DNA from: Actinobacteria bacterium IMCC26256
GTDB lineage: Bacteria; Actinomycetota; Acidimicrobiia; IMCC26256
Length of the DNA: 64,000 nucleotides
Direction of reading: 5' to 3'
Assembly: GCA_001023575.1 (NCBI GenBank)
Contig: CP011489.1
Location: forward strand, 806,001 to 870,000
The notes below the pieces were generated by a model, which saw nothing but the letters and a program-made list of their open reading frames with translations, had not been told where the DNA came from and searched no databases. The translations under genes were made by a program, and so were the position numbers. The stretch's first letter is position 1. Each line of letters begins with the position of its first letter. Below, piece after piece: positions 14,377-22,426 of this stretch.

Positions 14377-15920
14377 ACGACCGCTTCGAAGGTGACGAGT
14401 TAGGGATATCGAAGGAGGAGCCGTTTAGCGGTTCCGATGGTGTGCGTATTATCGCGCCCGAAGAAGCACGATCAGTTGTTGAGGCAGGTCTGGCCGAGGG
14501 GCATGCTGTCGAGGTAGACGAAGAGCCAGACTCAGCCACAGAGTCAGAGTCTTCTGGTTCGCTTGGGCTGTTGTTTCCGCCTGCCGGAGAGTCGTCGCAC
14601 CCAACCGCATCGGTGCGTTCGATTACTCCGCCGCCGCGCTTAGTGCCGATTGAGGCAGCCCCAGAGAGCACCCCGCTCGCATCGGAGGGTGTCCGTATCG
14701 TCGGCGCTACTACCGCAGGAGAGGCAACCGGAGAGGTTCCCGCTCTAGTCACACCCTCGCTAACACCGGAGGCATCCTTCGAAGAAGCCTCGCAATCGCT
14801 CGAGGGAACCGAGGCCGGCGACCTTCCGCAAGACCTTCCACACTGGAGTGAACCCCCTACTGGGGAGCATGCAGTTATCGGCGCTGTTGACTCAACGGAT
14901 GCACCGCGTTTCAGATCGGGTGCAGACGACTGGGATCAAATTGATGACGCAATCGTCGTTGATGAGGATTCTGGCGACGATGAGCCCGGCGGCTTTATCG
15001 CAACGGTTGCCTCCGATGATGACGCAGCATTCGCCGCAGAGGTAGAGGCTCGTCGGCGAGTGCGATCAGTAAACTCACAGGGTGGGGGAGCCCGCCCAGC
15101 AATCGTGGCCTCCGCTCCTGCGGATCTAACGACTCGTTTAATAACAGGTGCAGCGATTGCAGTACCGGCGCTCATCTGCTTCAAGCTGGGGCGCACCACC
15201 ACGGCCTTACTAGTAGCGGTCATTGTCGGCCTTGCTGCGCTTGAGTTTTTTGATGCAATGAGAAAAGTCGGATTTCGCCCAGCAACACTTATCGGGGTCA
15301 TTGCATCTGTAGCGATTATTCCGATTGCGTTTACTCGTGGCGAGTTCGCATATCCACTAGTTCTCTCGCTGGTTGTCTCCTTTAGTCTCTTGTGGTTCCT
15401 CTTTCGTGCAGGGCCCGGGAGACCGCTTGTTGGGATTTGCGTGACAATCGGAGGTTTTGCATACGTAGGCGGTCTAGCCGGATTCGCTGGTTTAATGCTG
15501 GGCTACTCGAACGGCATTGGCTTAGTCGTCGGACTCGCAATCTGTGTAATTGCATATGACTCTTTTGGCTACCTAGTTGGGAAGAAGTTTGGGCGTACCC
15601 CATTATCTCCTCAGGTATCTCCAGGTAAAACTCTTGAAGGTCTAGTCGGCGGTATGGTCGCCTCGATTGTGGTTTCAGTTCTTGTTGTCTCGCACATTCA
15701 CCCTTGGGGTGGGATTGGCAACTCCTTCCTTCTCGGGCTCACCGTCGCAGTAGTCGCTCCCCTTGGAGACCTCTGCGAATCGATGATCAAGCGCGATCTT
15801 CGAATCAAAGATTTTGGGAGCATTCTTCCCGGGCACGGTGGAGTTCTTGACAGATTTGATGCCTTGCTGTTTGTTCTCCCTGCTGGGTATTTTCTGGCAC
15901 GCGCGCTCAAACTCGGCTGA
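14373..15920 (+). CDS. cdsA: Phosphatidate cytidylyltransferase with long acidic N-terminal extension
   Basis: Makes CDP-diacylglycerol from phosphatidate and CTP, the precursor of phospholipids including the substrate of PgsA. The C-terminal 265 residues are a normal polytopic CdsA ending with the signature Lys-Arg-Asp-Leu-Arg-Ile-Lys-Asp-Phe plus Pro-Gly-His-Gly-Gly-Val-Leu-Asp-Arg-Phe-Asp. The first 250 residues are acidic, low-complexity and probably disordered. They contain two related segments, Gly-Val-Arg-Ile-Ile-Ala near residue 23 and Gly-Val-Arg-Ile-Val-Gly near residue 106. The GTG start has a good Shine-Dalgarno, and the extension keeps an open frame and ordinary codon use, so it appears genuine. 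Usual CdsA length is about 270-300 residues. Confidence 0.93.
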   Translation: MNDRFEGDELGISKEEPFSGSDGVRIIAPEEARSVVEAGLAEGHAVEVDEEPDSATESESSGSLGLLFPPAGESSHPTASVRSITPPPRLVPIEAAPESTPLASEGVRIVGATTAGEATGEVPALVTPSLTPEASFEEASQSLEGTEAGDLPQDLPHWSEPPTGEHAVIGAVDSTDAPRFRSGADDWDQIDDAIVVDEDSGDDEPGGFIATVASDDDAAFAAEVEARRRVRSVNSQGGGARPAIVASAPADLTTRLITGAAIAVPALICFKLGRTTTALLVAVIVGLAALEFFDAMRKVGFRPATLIGVIASVAIIPIAFTRGEFAYPLVLSLVVSFSLLWFLFRAGPGRPLVGICVTIGGFAYVGGLAGFAGLMLGYSNGIGLVVGLAICVIAYDSFGYLVGKKFGRTPLSPQVSPGKTLEGLVGGMVASIVVSVLVVSHIHPWGGIGNSFLLGLTVAVVAPLGDLCESMIKRDLRIKDFGSILPGHGGVLDRFDALLFVLPAGYFLARALKLG

Positions 15921-16012
15921 GGGGTGTGTCGCCAAATGCGGTGCGTAGGCAGCGGCGCCACTCGAGAGGTTTGTTCAGAAGCATGCCCAGAATTATGCGT
16001 AAGGTCGAGTAA

Positions 16013-17116
16013 TTGAGACGCGTTGTGATCCTGGGGTCAACCGGTTCGATCGGTACCCAAGCGCTAGATGTTATTCGTAGTCATCGCGACGAGTTTCAAG
16101 TTGTGGCTCTCAGTGCTGGTAGCAACCAAGAGCTGCTAGGGCGTCAAGCCAGCGAGTTTGGCGTTGCGCCAGAGCGAGCACGGTGCGCGGGCGAGGACCC
16201 GCGCATACTCGAGGAGTTTGCATCCCTAGATGATGTAGATGTGGTGCTCAATGCAGTTGTTGGATTCGCCGGGTTGCCCGCGACCGTCGCGACTCTTCGG
16301 GCCGGCAAGCGGTTGGCGTTAGCGAACAAGGAGAGTTTGATAGCAGGCGGACCGGTAGTAGCAAAGGTACGCGACTCTGGTGGCGGAGAGATAGTCCCTG
16401 TCGACTCCGAGCACTCTGCGGTATACCAATGCCTTCGTTCAGGCACTACTAGTGAAGTCTCCAAGATTGTTTTAACCGCCAGCGGTGGACCATTTCGCGG
16501 GCGGTCTCGTGAGGATCTAGCGGGTGTGACAATTACAGAGGCACTCAATCACCCAACTTGGTCGATGGGCCCAAAGATCACAATTGACTCGAGCACTCTC
16601 ATCAATAAAGGCCTCGAGGTAATCGAGGCACATGAACTCTTCGGTGTCTCATACGACCAGATCGAGGTAGTTGTTCATCCTCAATCGATTATCCACTCGA
16701 TGGTGGAGTTTCAGGATGGTGCCACTATCGCGCAGCTCTCAATGCCCGATATGCGTCTCCCCATAGGCCTCGCACTTGGAGCCCCTGAGCGCCTCGACCA
16801 AGCTTTCGGGTCCCTTGATTGGGCAAGTCTCTCGGAGCTCACATTTATGGAGCCAGATCGGGACGCCTTCCCTGCTCTTGACCTTGCATATGCAGCGGGG
16901 CGCGCCGGTGGATCGGCACCTGCAACTTTAAGTGGAGCGAATGAGGTAGCGGTGGAGGCGTTCTTGAATGCGCGGATTCCATGGATCTCAATCACAGATA
17001 TTGTCGCAGAGGTATTAAATCTAGGAACCGGGAACATCTCAGAGGTTGAAGACGTTCTAGAGGCAGACAGGGTTGCACGCGAGAGAGTAGAGCGAGTGCT
17101 CCAAAACAGTTTTTAG
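16013..17116 (+). CDS. dxr: 1-deoxy-D-xylulose 5-phosphate reductoisomerase
   Basis: Second enzyme of the MEP isoprenoid pathway, converting DXP to MEP with NADPH. It has 367 residues. The NADPH site is Leu-Gly-Ser-Thr-Gly-Ser-Ile-Gly-Thr-Gln at residues 7-16. The metal and substrate site includes Asn-Lys-Glu-Ser-Leu, Val-Asp-Ser-Glu-His-Ser-Ala, Thr-Ala-Ser-Gly-Gly-Pro-Phe-Arg and Met-Gly-Pro-Lys-Ile-Thr-Ile-Asp-Ser-Ser. The TTG start fits the family N-terminus exactly. dxr, rseP and ispG keep the order usual in actinobacteria. Confidence 0.96.
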   Translation: MRRVVILGSTGSIGTQALDVIRSHRDEFQVVALSAGSNQELLGRQASEFGVAPERARCAGEDPRILEEFASLDDVDVVLNAVVGFAGLPATVATLRAGKRLALANKESLIAGGPVVAKVRDSGGGEIVPVDSEHSAVYQCLRSGTTSEVSKIVLTASGGPFRGRSREDLAGVTITEALNHPTWSMGPKITIDSSTLINKGLEVIEAHELFGVSYDQIEVVVHPQSIIHSMVEFQDGATIAQLSMPDMRLPIGLALGAPERLDQAFGSLDWASLSELTFMEPDRDAFPALDLAYAAGRAGGSAPATLSGANEVAVEAFLNARIPWISITDIVAEVLNLGTGNISEVEDVLEADRVARERVERVLQNSF

Positions 17117-17176
17117 TAAGCCAGATTCTCCAGATTTTGGGATTTAGGACTCTACGAGACTTAAGGATTTAAGTAC

Positions 17177-18391
17177 ATGAAGGACCCTTTAGGTGATGCG
17201 CCACGCGTTGATTCTCGACGAGCGATTCTTGGCGTCTCCGTAGCGATTGCATTGTTCGTTGTCTTAATTTTTGTGCGGCCTTCAATGGCGATGACCGTCG
17301 CAATTGCAATCGGGCTCATATTTACGATCATGCTTCACGAGGCTGGCCATTTAATCGCAGCCAAGCGCGGAGGTATGAAGGCAACAGAGTTCTTCGTTGG
17401 TTTCGGGCCGCGGCTCTGGTCGTTCCGACGTGGAGAGACTGAGTACGGGATTAAGGCAATCCCCGCTGGTGGATATGTACGCGTAATCGGCATGACCAAT
17501 CTCGAAGAGGTTGAGCCAGAGGATGAGGCCCGCACCTATCGCTCTGCTCCCTACAAGCGAAAAATGGTGATGATCCTTGCGGGTGTAACAGTCAATCTGC
17601 TCCTCGCTTATCTATTTACCTTCGCAATCCTTGTCGGTAGGGGCCAAGACTCTGTCTCAACTCGCATCGGGTCTGTATCCGCTGAGTCTCCTGCTCAGAT
17701 TGCAGGTATGAAGCCCGGAGATCGTCTGCTCTCAATTGGGGGAGTGAATATCTCAGACTGGGACGAAGTCTCTCCGCTTGTGCGCGCAGCGGTCGGTAAG
17801 CCGACGGAGATTGAGATTGAGCGAGATGGAGCAACTAGAACGCTCATCGCTACTCCAGAGGTGATCGATGGAGTTGTGCGAATTGGGATAACGGCATCCA
17901 TCGAGACGACCCGTGTTCCAGTTATAACGGCGGTTGGCCGCTCTGCCACGGTAATTGTGAGAGGTGCAGGCCAGACCGTCACAGCGCTAGGTGACATCAT
18001 CTCCCCGAGTGGGGTCTCCAGGTACACCAAGACTGTTACGAGCCCAGGTGCCAAGGGAGGCTTCTCTGAGAATGAGCGCCCAAGATCTGTTATCGGGATT
18101 GTCGCCGATGGTGGGAGTCTGGTCGGGAACGATTTCTGGGGATTACTCGGGCTCCTTGCGGCGATCAATGTTTTCCTAGCGCTCTTCAACTTGATTCCGC
18201 TCCTGCCATTCGATGGCGGGCACGCAGTAGTCGCTACCTTCGAGGCGACAGCATCCAAGATTCGTGGAAAGCGTGTCGTGATTGACCAGCGGCACCTTTT
18301 CCCGGTGACCGCAGTGGTTATCTTCATGTTGTTAATGCTTGGGCTCTCAACTATGTACCTCGACCTGCGCAGCATCGTCTCGGGGACCTGA
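17177..18391 (+). CDS. rseP: Site-2 intramembrane zinc metalloprotease (RseP/Rip1 family)
   Basis: Membrane protease that cuts anti-sigma factors or other substrates within the membrane. It has 404 residues. The zinc motif His-Glu-Ala-Gly-His is at residues 54-58 in the second hydrophobic segment. A PDZ domain follows at about 160-230 (Ala-Gly-Met-Lys-Pro-Gly-Asp-Arg-Leu). The third ligand motif is Asn-Leu-Ile-Pro-Leu-Leu-Pro-Phe-Asp-Gly-Gly-His near residue 335. The ATG is preceded by weak AAGG. It lies between dxr and ispG as in mycobacteria, where Rip1 occupies this position. Confidence 0.95.
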   Translation: MKDPLGDAPRVDSRRAILGVSVAIALFVVLIFVRPSMAMTVAIAIGLIFTIMLHEAGHLIAAKRGGMKATEFFVGFGPRLWSFRRGETEYGIKAIPAGGYVRVIGMTNLEEVEPEDEARTYRSAPYKRKMVMILAGVTVNLLLAYLFTFAILVGRGQDSVSTRIGSVSAESPAQIAGMKPGDRLLSIGGVNISDWDEVSPLVRAAVGKPTEIEIERDGATRTLIATPEVIDGVVRIGITASIETTRVPVITAVGRSATVIVRGAGQTVTALGDIISPSGVSRYTKTVTSPGAKGGFSENERPRSVIGIVADGGSLVGNDFWGLLGLLAAINVFLALFNLIPLLPFDGGHAVVATFEATASKIRGKRVVIDQRHLFPVTAVVIFMLLMLGLSTMYLDLRSIVSGT

Positions 18392-18442
18392 CCTATCGGT
18401 CACATATGGGGTCTCCGGTCTGACCTAGCAGCGATCTAGTCG

Positions 18443-18448
18443 TAGGCT
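18443..18448 (+). promoter_or_regulatory. -10 element of a leaderless promoter for ispG
   Basis: TAGGCT followed by seven bases and the ATG, with no Shine-Dalgarno. Confidence 0.55.
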
Positions 18449-18455
18449 GTAACCA

Positions 18456-19685
18456 ATGAATGAGCCACTGCGAACTACCCGGTCAATCAGGCGCGTTACT
18501 CGACAGTTGATGGTTGGAAAAGTCCCGGTTGGGGGTGACTCACCAGTAACGATTCAGTCGATGACCACAACCAAGACCTCCGATGTTGAGGGCACCTTGG
18601 CTCAGATCTACGCACTCGCAGCAGCGGGCGTTGACATAGTGCGCTGCACTTGTAACGACGAAGCAGCTGCAGAGGGTCTTGCACATATTGTTCCGCGTTC
18701 GCCGGTACCGATCGTCGCTGATATCCATTTTCAGTATCGACTTGCTCTCGCCGCAATGGAGGCGGGCGTCCATGCCCTTCGCCTTAACCCTGGAAACATC
18801 CGCAAGGCGGAGCACATCAAACTCGTGGCTAGCGAGGCCAAAGATCGAGGGCTTCCGATTCGCATTGGTGTGAACGCTGGGAGTCTTGACCCCGATATTG
18901 CAGAGCGTTTCGGTGGATCAACCCCAGAGGCGTTGGTTGCTTCGGCGATGCGTGAGCTTGAGTTGTTTGGCGAAGTTGGTTTTGAAGACTGCAAGATCTC
19001 CGTGAAGTCATCCAATGTTGCAGTGATGATCGACGCATACCGCCTGCTCTCTGAGACTGTCGACCACCCTCTCCATCTTGGTGTGACTGAGGCCGGCCCT
19101 CCGCCTGCAGGGTTGGTGAAGTCGACCGCTGGGATCGGGACTCTTCTCGCAGAGGGGATCGGCGACACAATCCGCTACTCGCTTACCGCAGACCCTGTTG
19201 AGGAGGCGAGGGCAGGGCGCACCCTTCTTGAGGCGTTGGGTCTTCGCGAACGCCGCGGACTCGACCTAATTGCCTGCCCGTCTTGCGGTCGCGCCGAGGT
19301 AGATGTGATCAAGATAGCGAAGGAGGCGATGGCGGCGTTTGAGTCACGAAACATCCCACTACAGGTTGCTGTAATGGGCTGCGTAGTAAACGGCCCAGGT
19401 GAGGCGCGCGAAGCCGATCTGGGAATCGCAGCGGGCAAGGGGAGAGGCCATCTATTCGTCAAGGGGCACGTCGTGAGAGTTGTCCCTGAGGATGAGATGG
19501 TTGCGGCGTTGATCGAGGCTGCAGAGCGCATCATGGAGGAGGGCATTGAGGCTGTGATTGCCTCCGCAGAGGTCGGTGCAGCTGAGGAGGCAGAGGCGGT
19601 TCGCGTCGAACTTCTTGGGAGCCAGGGCGATGACGCAAATAACTCTGCATCACGCGTGGAGCGTATTCGCCAGATCGTCGAGTGA
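18456..19685 (+). CDS. ispG: 4-hydroxy-3-methylbut-2-enyl diphosphate synthase (flavodoxin/ferredoxin)
   Basis: Iron-sulfur enzyme of the MEP pathway that reduces MEcPP to HMBPP. It has 409 residues. The TIM-barrel half begins with Ile-Gln-Ser-Met-Thr-Thr-Thr-Lys-Thr; the cluster ligands are Cys-Pro-Ser-Cys-Gly-Arg and Cys-Val-Val-Asn-Gly-Pro-Gly-Glu in the C-terminal half. About 35 extra residues at the end (Ala-Glu-Val-Gly-Ala-Ala-Glu-Glu-Ala-Glu) are acidic and not needed for the fold. It ends 28 bases before the convergent gatD gene. Confidence 0.96.
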   Translation: MNEPLRTTRSIRRVTRQLMVGKVPVGGDSPVTIQSMTTTKTSDVEGTLAQIYALAAAGVDIVRCTCNDEAAAEGLAHIVPRSPVPIVADIHFQYRLALAAMEAGVHALRLNPGNIRKAEHIKLVASEAKDRGLPIRIGVNAGSLDPDIAERFGGSTPEALVASAMRELELFGEVGFEDCKISVKSSNVAVMIDAYRLLSETVDHPLHLGVTEAGPPPAGLVKSTAGIGTLLAEGIGDTIRYSLTADPVEEARAGRTLLEALGLRERRGLDLIACPSCGRAEVDVIKIAKEAMAAFESRNIPLQVAVMGCVVNGPGEAREADLGIAAGKGRGHLFVKGHVVRVVPEDEMVAALIEAAERIMEEGIEAVIASAEVGAAEEAEAVRVELLGSQGDDANNSASRVERIRQIVE

Positions 19686-19713
19686 CGCAGCGCTAATAGT
19701 TAGCTTGCTTGGG

Positions 19714-20469
19714 TCAACCTCGGTGAAGGTTGCGTGTGGCTCGTTTTAACTTCGCACCTCTCAGGGAAGCGAACGCGAGACGCTCTTTACGATATTGATC
19801 TACGAGAGTGTCTGCTAGAGGCTCAAGCACGCTTTTTGTTACGTAGGCAATTAGGTAGTCCGCTAACGCTGGATTTCGCGCAAGAGCCGGGCCGTGTAGG
19901 TAGGTTCCGATGACTCCATCCCGCAGTACTCCGTCTACACCATTGCCGTTTCCCCTACCTGCAATAACTCTGCCGAGTGGAGCCTCGCCGGGGCCAAGGA
20001 GAGTGCGGCCACCATGGTTCTCGAAGCCAGTTAGTAGCGGCAAACCTGAGGCTTGAGAAGGCTCAATTACTACCTCACCGATAATTCGGTCGCTCCCAGC
20101 GGTTGTAACCATGTCTACAAGTGAAATCCCCTGAAGCTCAGATCCATCGGCTGCCGCATAGCTATTACCGAGTAGTTGAAAGCCAGCACAGACAGCAAAG
20201 ATTGCAGAGCCGGCAGTTAATGAACGCTCAATCGAAGACTTAGCGAGTCTCAGCCCCTCGGCCGCTGCGACCTGAGCGGCATCCTCGCCACCACCAAGCA
20301 GATAGATATCGCACGACTCAGGTATCGAACTCCGTGCATCTACTTCTACGACTTCGGCGGTAATCCCGCGTGCGCGCGCACGATGCGCAAGTACAAGAGC
20401 GTTTCCTCGATCTCCATAAGTGCCGAGAAGGTCGGGATAGATGAGAGCGATGCGAAGTGTGGACTCCAT
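19714..20469 (-). CDS. gatD: Lipid II isoglutaminyl synthase, glutamine amidotransferase subunit GatD
   Basis: Glutaminase subunit that supplies ammonia to MurT for converting D-Glu of lipid II to D-isoglutamine. It has 251 residues and is a class I-like (CobB/CobQ type) amidotransferase. The nucleophile lies in Ala-Val-Cys-Ala-Gly-Phe-Gln-Leu-Leu, and the His in Gly-Thr-Tyr-Leu-His-Gly-Pro. The N-terminus Leu-Arg-Ile-Ala-Leu-Ile-Tyr-Pro-Asp-Leu-Leu-Gly-Thr-Tyr-Gly-Asp-Arg-Gly-Asn is typical of GatD. Start: two adjacent ATGs overlap the murT stop; I take the second. It forms an operon with murT. Confidence 0.93.
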   Translation of the reverse strand: MESTLRIALIYPDLLGTYGDRGNALVLAHRARARGITAEVVEVDARSSIPESCDIYLLGGGEDAAQVAAAEGLRLAKSSIERSLTAGSAIFAVCAGFQLLGNSYAAADGSELQGISLVDMVTTAGSDRIIGEVVIEPSQASGLPLLTGFENHGGRTLLGPGEAPLGRVIAGRGNGNGVDGVLRDGVIGTYLHGPALARNPALADYLIAYVTKSVLEPLADTLVDQYRKERLAFASLRGAKLKRATRNLHRG

Positions 20470-21692
20470 CACCAGAACCTCTTGGTCAAGTGAGTGAACT
20501 GCGTGTAAGAAGCGATTATGTCTACCTCTTTACCACCTGCGGCAAGAGCAGCCTTAAGAGGGTCGGGCTCAACAATGCACTCAACACCTGCATAACGAAG
20601 TCGTACCGCCACATCTAGCGCACGCTCTCCACTTGCAACCACACTCAGGCCTTGAAGTACCTCAAAATTAACGTCATAGAGCCAAGACGTATCACGTCCG
20701 TCAGCGATGTGGGCGTTTACTGCGAGCACAACTCCGGCATCGCGCCCCTTGAGCCAGTTGAGTACCTCTGTCCATCCCGCAGGGTTCTTTGCAAGGATCA
20801 CACGTGCCTCGCGGTCATCATCAAGGCGGTGTTTGGAGAATCTTCCAGAGACAACCTCAACGCTGTTCATAGCCTTGATTGCGTCCTCTGCAGGTATCTC
20901 GAAGTGTGCCTCTGCGACTGTGGCTGCTAGGGCGGCGTTCATGAGATTCCATGCTCCAGGTATGGAGAGGTCGAGGTGAATTCTTCGCTCGCCTGCAATG
21001 AAGTGCTCGCCATCAAGTCGGTAATCTGCCTGAGGCTCGCAGAATGTGCAGGAACTGCACTTGAATCCATCGTCGCTCCATGTAAGGAGTTCGCTGCACT
21101 GCGGGCAGGTAGTTGCGTCATGTATCCATGGGATTCCAAGTGCAACCCAGGTGACTCTTGCCGGAAGCGCTGCATATACAACGTGGGGATCAGAGGAGTT
21201 TGCGATTACATGACGCGTGGGGTCTGCCTCTGTAATAGCGCGCCAGCGATTGACGATCGCATGCACCTCGCCTGAGCGATCTAGTTGGTCTCGGCTCAGG
21301 TTGCCAAATACCAGTAGTTCTGGTGAGAGCGGATCTACGACATGTGTGAGCCAACGCTCGTCGACCTCAAGAACCGCAACCGATGCAGCGTGCGGAGCAG
21401 CTAGAGCACCGGTTACCCCGCTGGCCATATTTGCGCCGGTGTGGTTGGTCACGACATCTATCTCGGCGGCGCGCAGAATGTCAGCGATTAGTCGTGTAGT
21501 GGTCGTCTTCCCGTTCGTCGCAGAGACACAGATCACCCTGTCCTGTGACCCAAGTTTGGTAAGGAGTCCAGGGTCGATGGCGAGCATTATGCGTCCGCTT
21601 ACCTGAGTGCCTGCACCTCTACCCGTAATACGGGAGGCCCAGCCTGCTAGGCGACCAATGGTGATCGCTGCTTGGCTTCGGGCTCTACTCAC
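20469..21692 (-). CDS. murT: Lipid II isoglutaminyl synthase, Mur-ligase-like subunit MurT
   Basis: ATP-dependent subunit that activates the glutamate carboxylate of lipid II and accepts ammonia from GatD. The P-loop is Ala-Thr-Asn-Gly-Lys-Thr-Thr-Thr-Thr. It carries the Cys4 zinc ribbon special to MurT: Cys-Pro-Gln-Cys, 13 residues, then Cys-Ser-Ser-Cys. The C-terminal DUF1727 domain follows. I choose GTG at 21692 (Ser-Arg-Ala-Arg-Ser-Gln-Ala-Ala) because family N-termini begin close to the Arg-rich helix. A longer form from 21731 adds 13 residues rich in Cys and His and unlike MurT. Amidated peptidoglycan is normal for Actinomycetota. Confidence 0.92.
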   Translation of the reverse strand: MSRARSQAAITIGRLAGWASRITGRGAGTQVSGRIMLAIDPGLLTKLGSQDRVICVSATNGKTTTTRLIADILRAAEIDVVTNHTGANMASGVTGALAAPHAASVAVLEVDERWLTHVVDPLSPELLVFGNLSRDQLDRSGEVHAIVNRWRAITEADPTRHVIANSSDPHVVYAALPARVTWVALGIPWIHDATTCPQCSELLTWSDDGFKCSSCTFCEPQADYRLDGEHFIAGERRIHLDLSIPGAWNLMNAALAATVAEAHFEIPAEDAIKAMNSVEVVSGRFSKHRLDDDREARVILAKNPAGWTEVLNWLKGRDAGVVLAVNAHIADGRDTSWLYDVNFEVLQGLSVVASGERALDVAVRLRYAGVECIVEPDPLKAALAAGGKEVDIIASYTQFTHLTKRFW

Positions 21693-21739
21693 CTGCGCAT
21701 CATCGCACCAATCCGAGCAAGTGCGGTGCAATCCTTACC

Positions 21740-22426
21740 TCAGTCGTGTATCCCGCACTCTGTTTTCTCGATACTGGCCCAACGCCCGGAGCGCGAGTCA
21801 TCCCCACTGGTCTGGCGGGTACAGGGCCAGCAACCTATAGATGCATATCCGCGATCACTAAGCGGGTGCACCGGCAGGTCGTGGTCCTTTACGTAACCTT
21901 CGATATCGAGATCGGTCCAGGTTGCGATTGGATTCACCTTCACAATTGCGCGCCCAATGTCATACGAGACAATCGGAGCGTTGCGTCTCTGCGCGGTCTC
22001 GCTGCGGCGCAGGCCAGTCATCCAAGCATCGCGCCCGAGGAGTGCTCTTTCTAGCGGCTCAACTTTGCGAGCCTTGCAGCACGCGTCGGTATCTGTCATC
22101 CACTGATCCTCAGTCGCATTTACAGGTGCCATGATCTCAACATCAAGGTCGTAGCGACGCCTGAGTTGCTCTGCATACCAGAGCGTCTCGGCGAAGTGGT
22201 ACCCGGTATCTAGAAAGACGACCGGCAACCCCGGCACTGTGCGCGCTACTAAATCAACTAGCACTGCATCTTGGAATGATGATGCAAGCACAATCCGATT
22301 CTCAAAGGTCTCGGCTGCCCATACAATTATGCGGGATGCAGGGGAGTTCTCAAATGCTTCGTTGGCACGCGAGATCTCTGCAAGGTCCGGAGTATTGAGG
22401 CGTGGGAGTTCTAGCGAGTGGGTCAT
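21740..22426 (-). CDS. cysH: Adenylylsulfate (APS) reductase, iron-sulfur type
   Basis: Assimilatory reductase that makes sulfite from APS with thioredoxin. It has 228 residues. A PAPS-reductase fold is shown by Ala-Ser-Ser-Phe-Gln-Asp and Leu-Asp-Thr-Gly-Tyr-His-Phe. The Cys-Cys pair (Asp-Ala-Cys-Cys-Lys) and Cys-Trp-Pro-Cys are the four ligands of the [4Fe-4S] cluster that mark APS rather than PAPS specificity. The C-terminal Glu-Cys-Gly-Ile-His carries the catalytic Cys. The start is the ATG whose TGA overlap (ATGA) joins it to the sulfite reductase; another ATG nine bases upstream is possible. Confidence 0.94.
   Translation of the reverse strand: MTHSLELPRLNTPDLAEISRANEAFENSPASRIIVWAAETFENRIVLASSFQDAVLVDLVARTVPGLPVVFLDTGYHFAETLWYAEQLRRRYDLDVEIMAPVNATEDQWMTDTDACCKARKVEPLERALLGRDAWMTGLRRSETAQRRNAPIVSYDIGRAIVKVNPIATWTDLDIEGYVKDHDLPVHPLSDRGYASIGCWPCTRQTSGDDSRSGRWASIEKTECGIHD

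Noticed and set aside
19716-19733. CAACCT-CGGTGA-AGGTTG hairpin as terminator between ispG and gatD
   Set aside because: It lies inside the last codons of gatD and has no tract; possible, but too weak to list.
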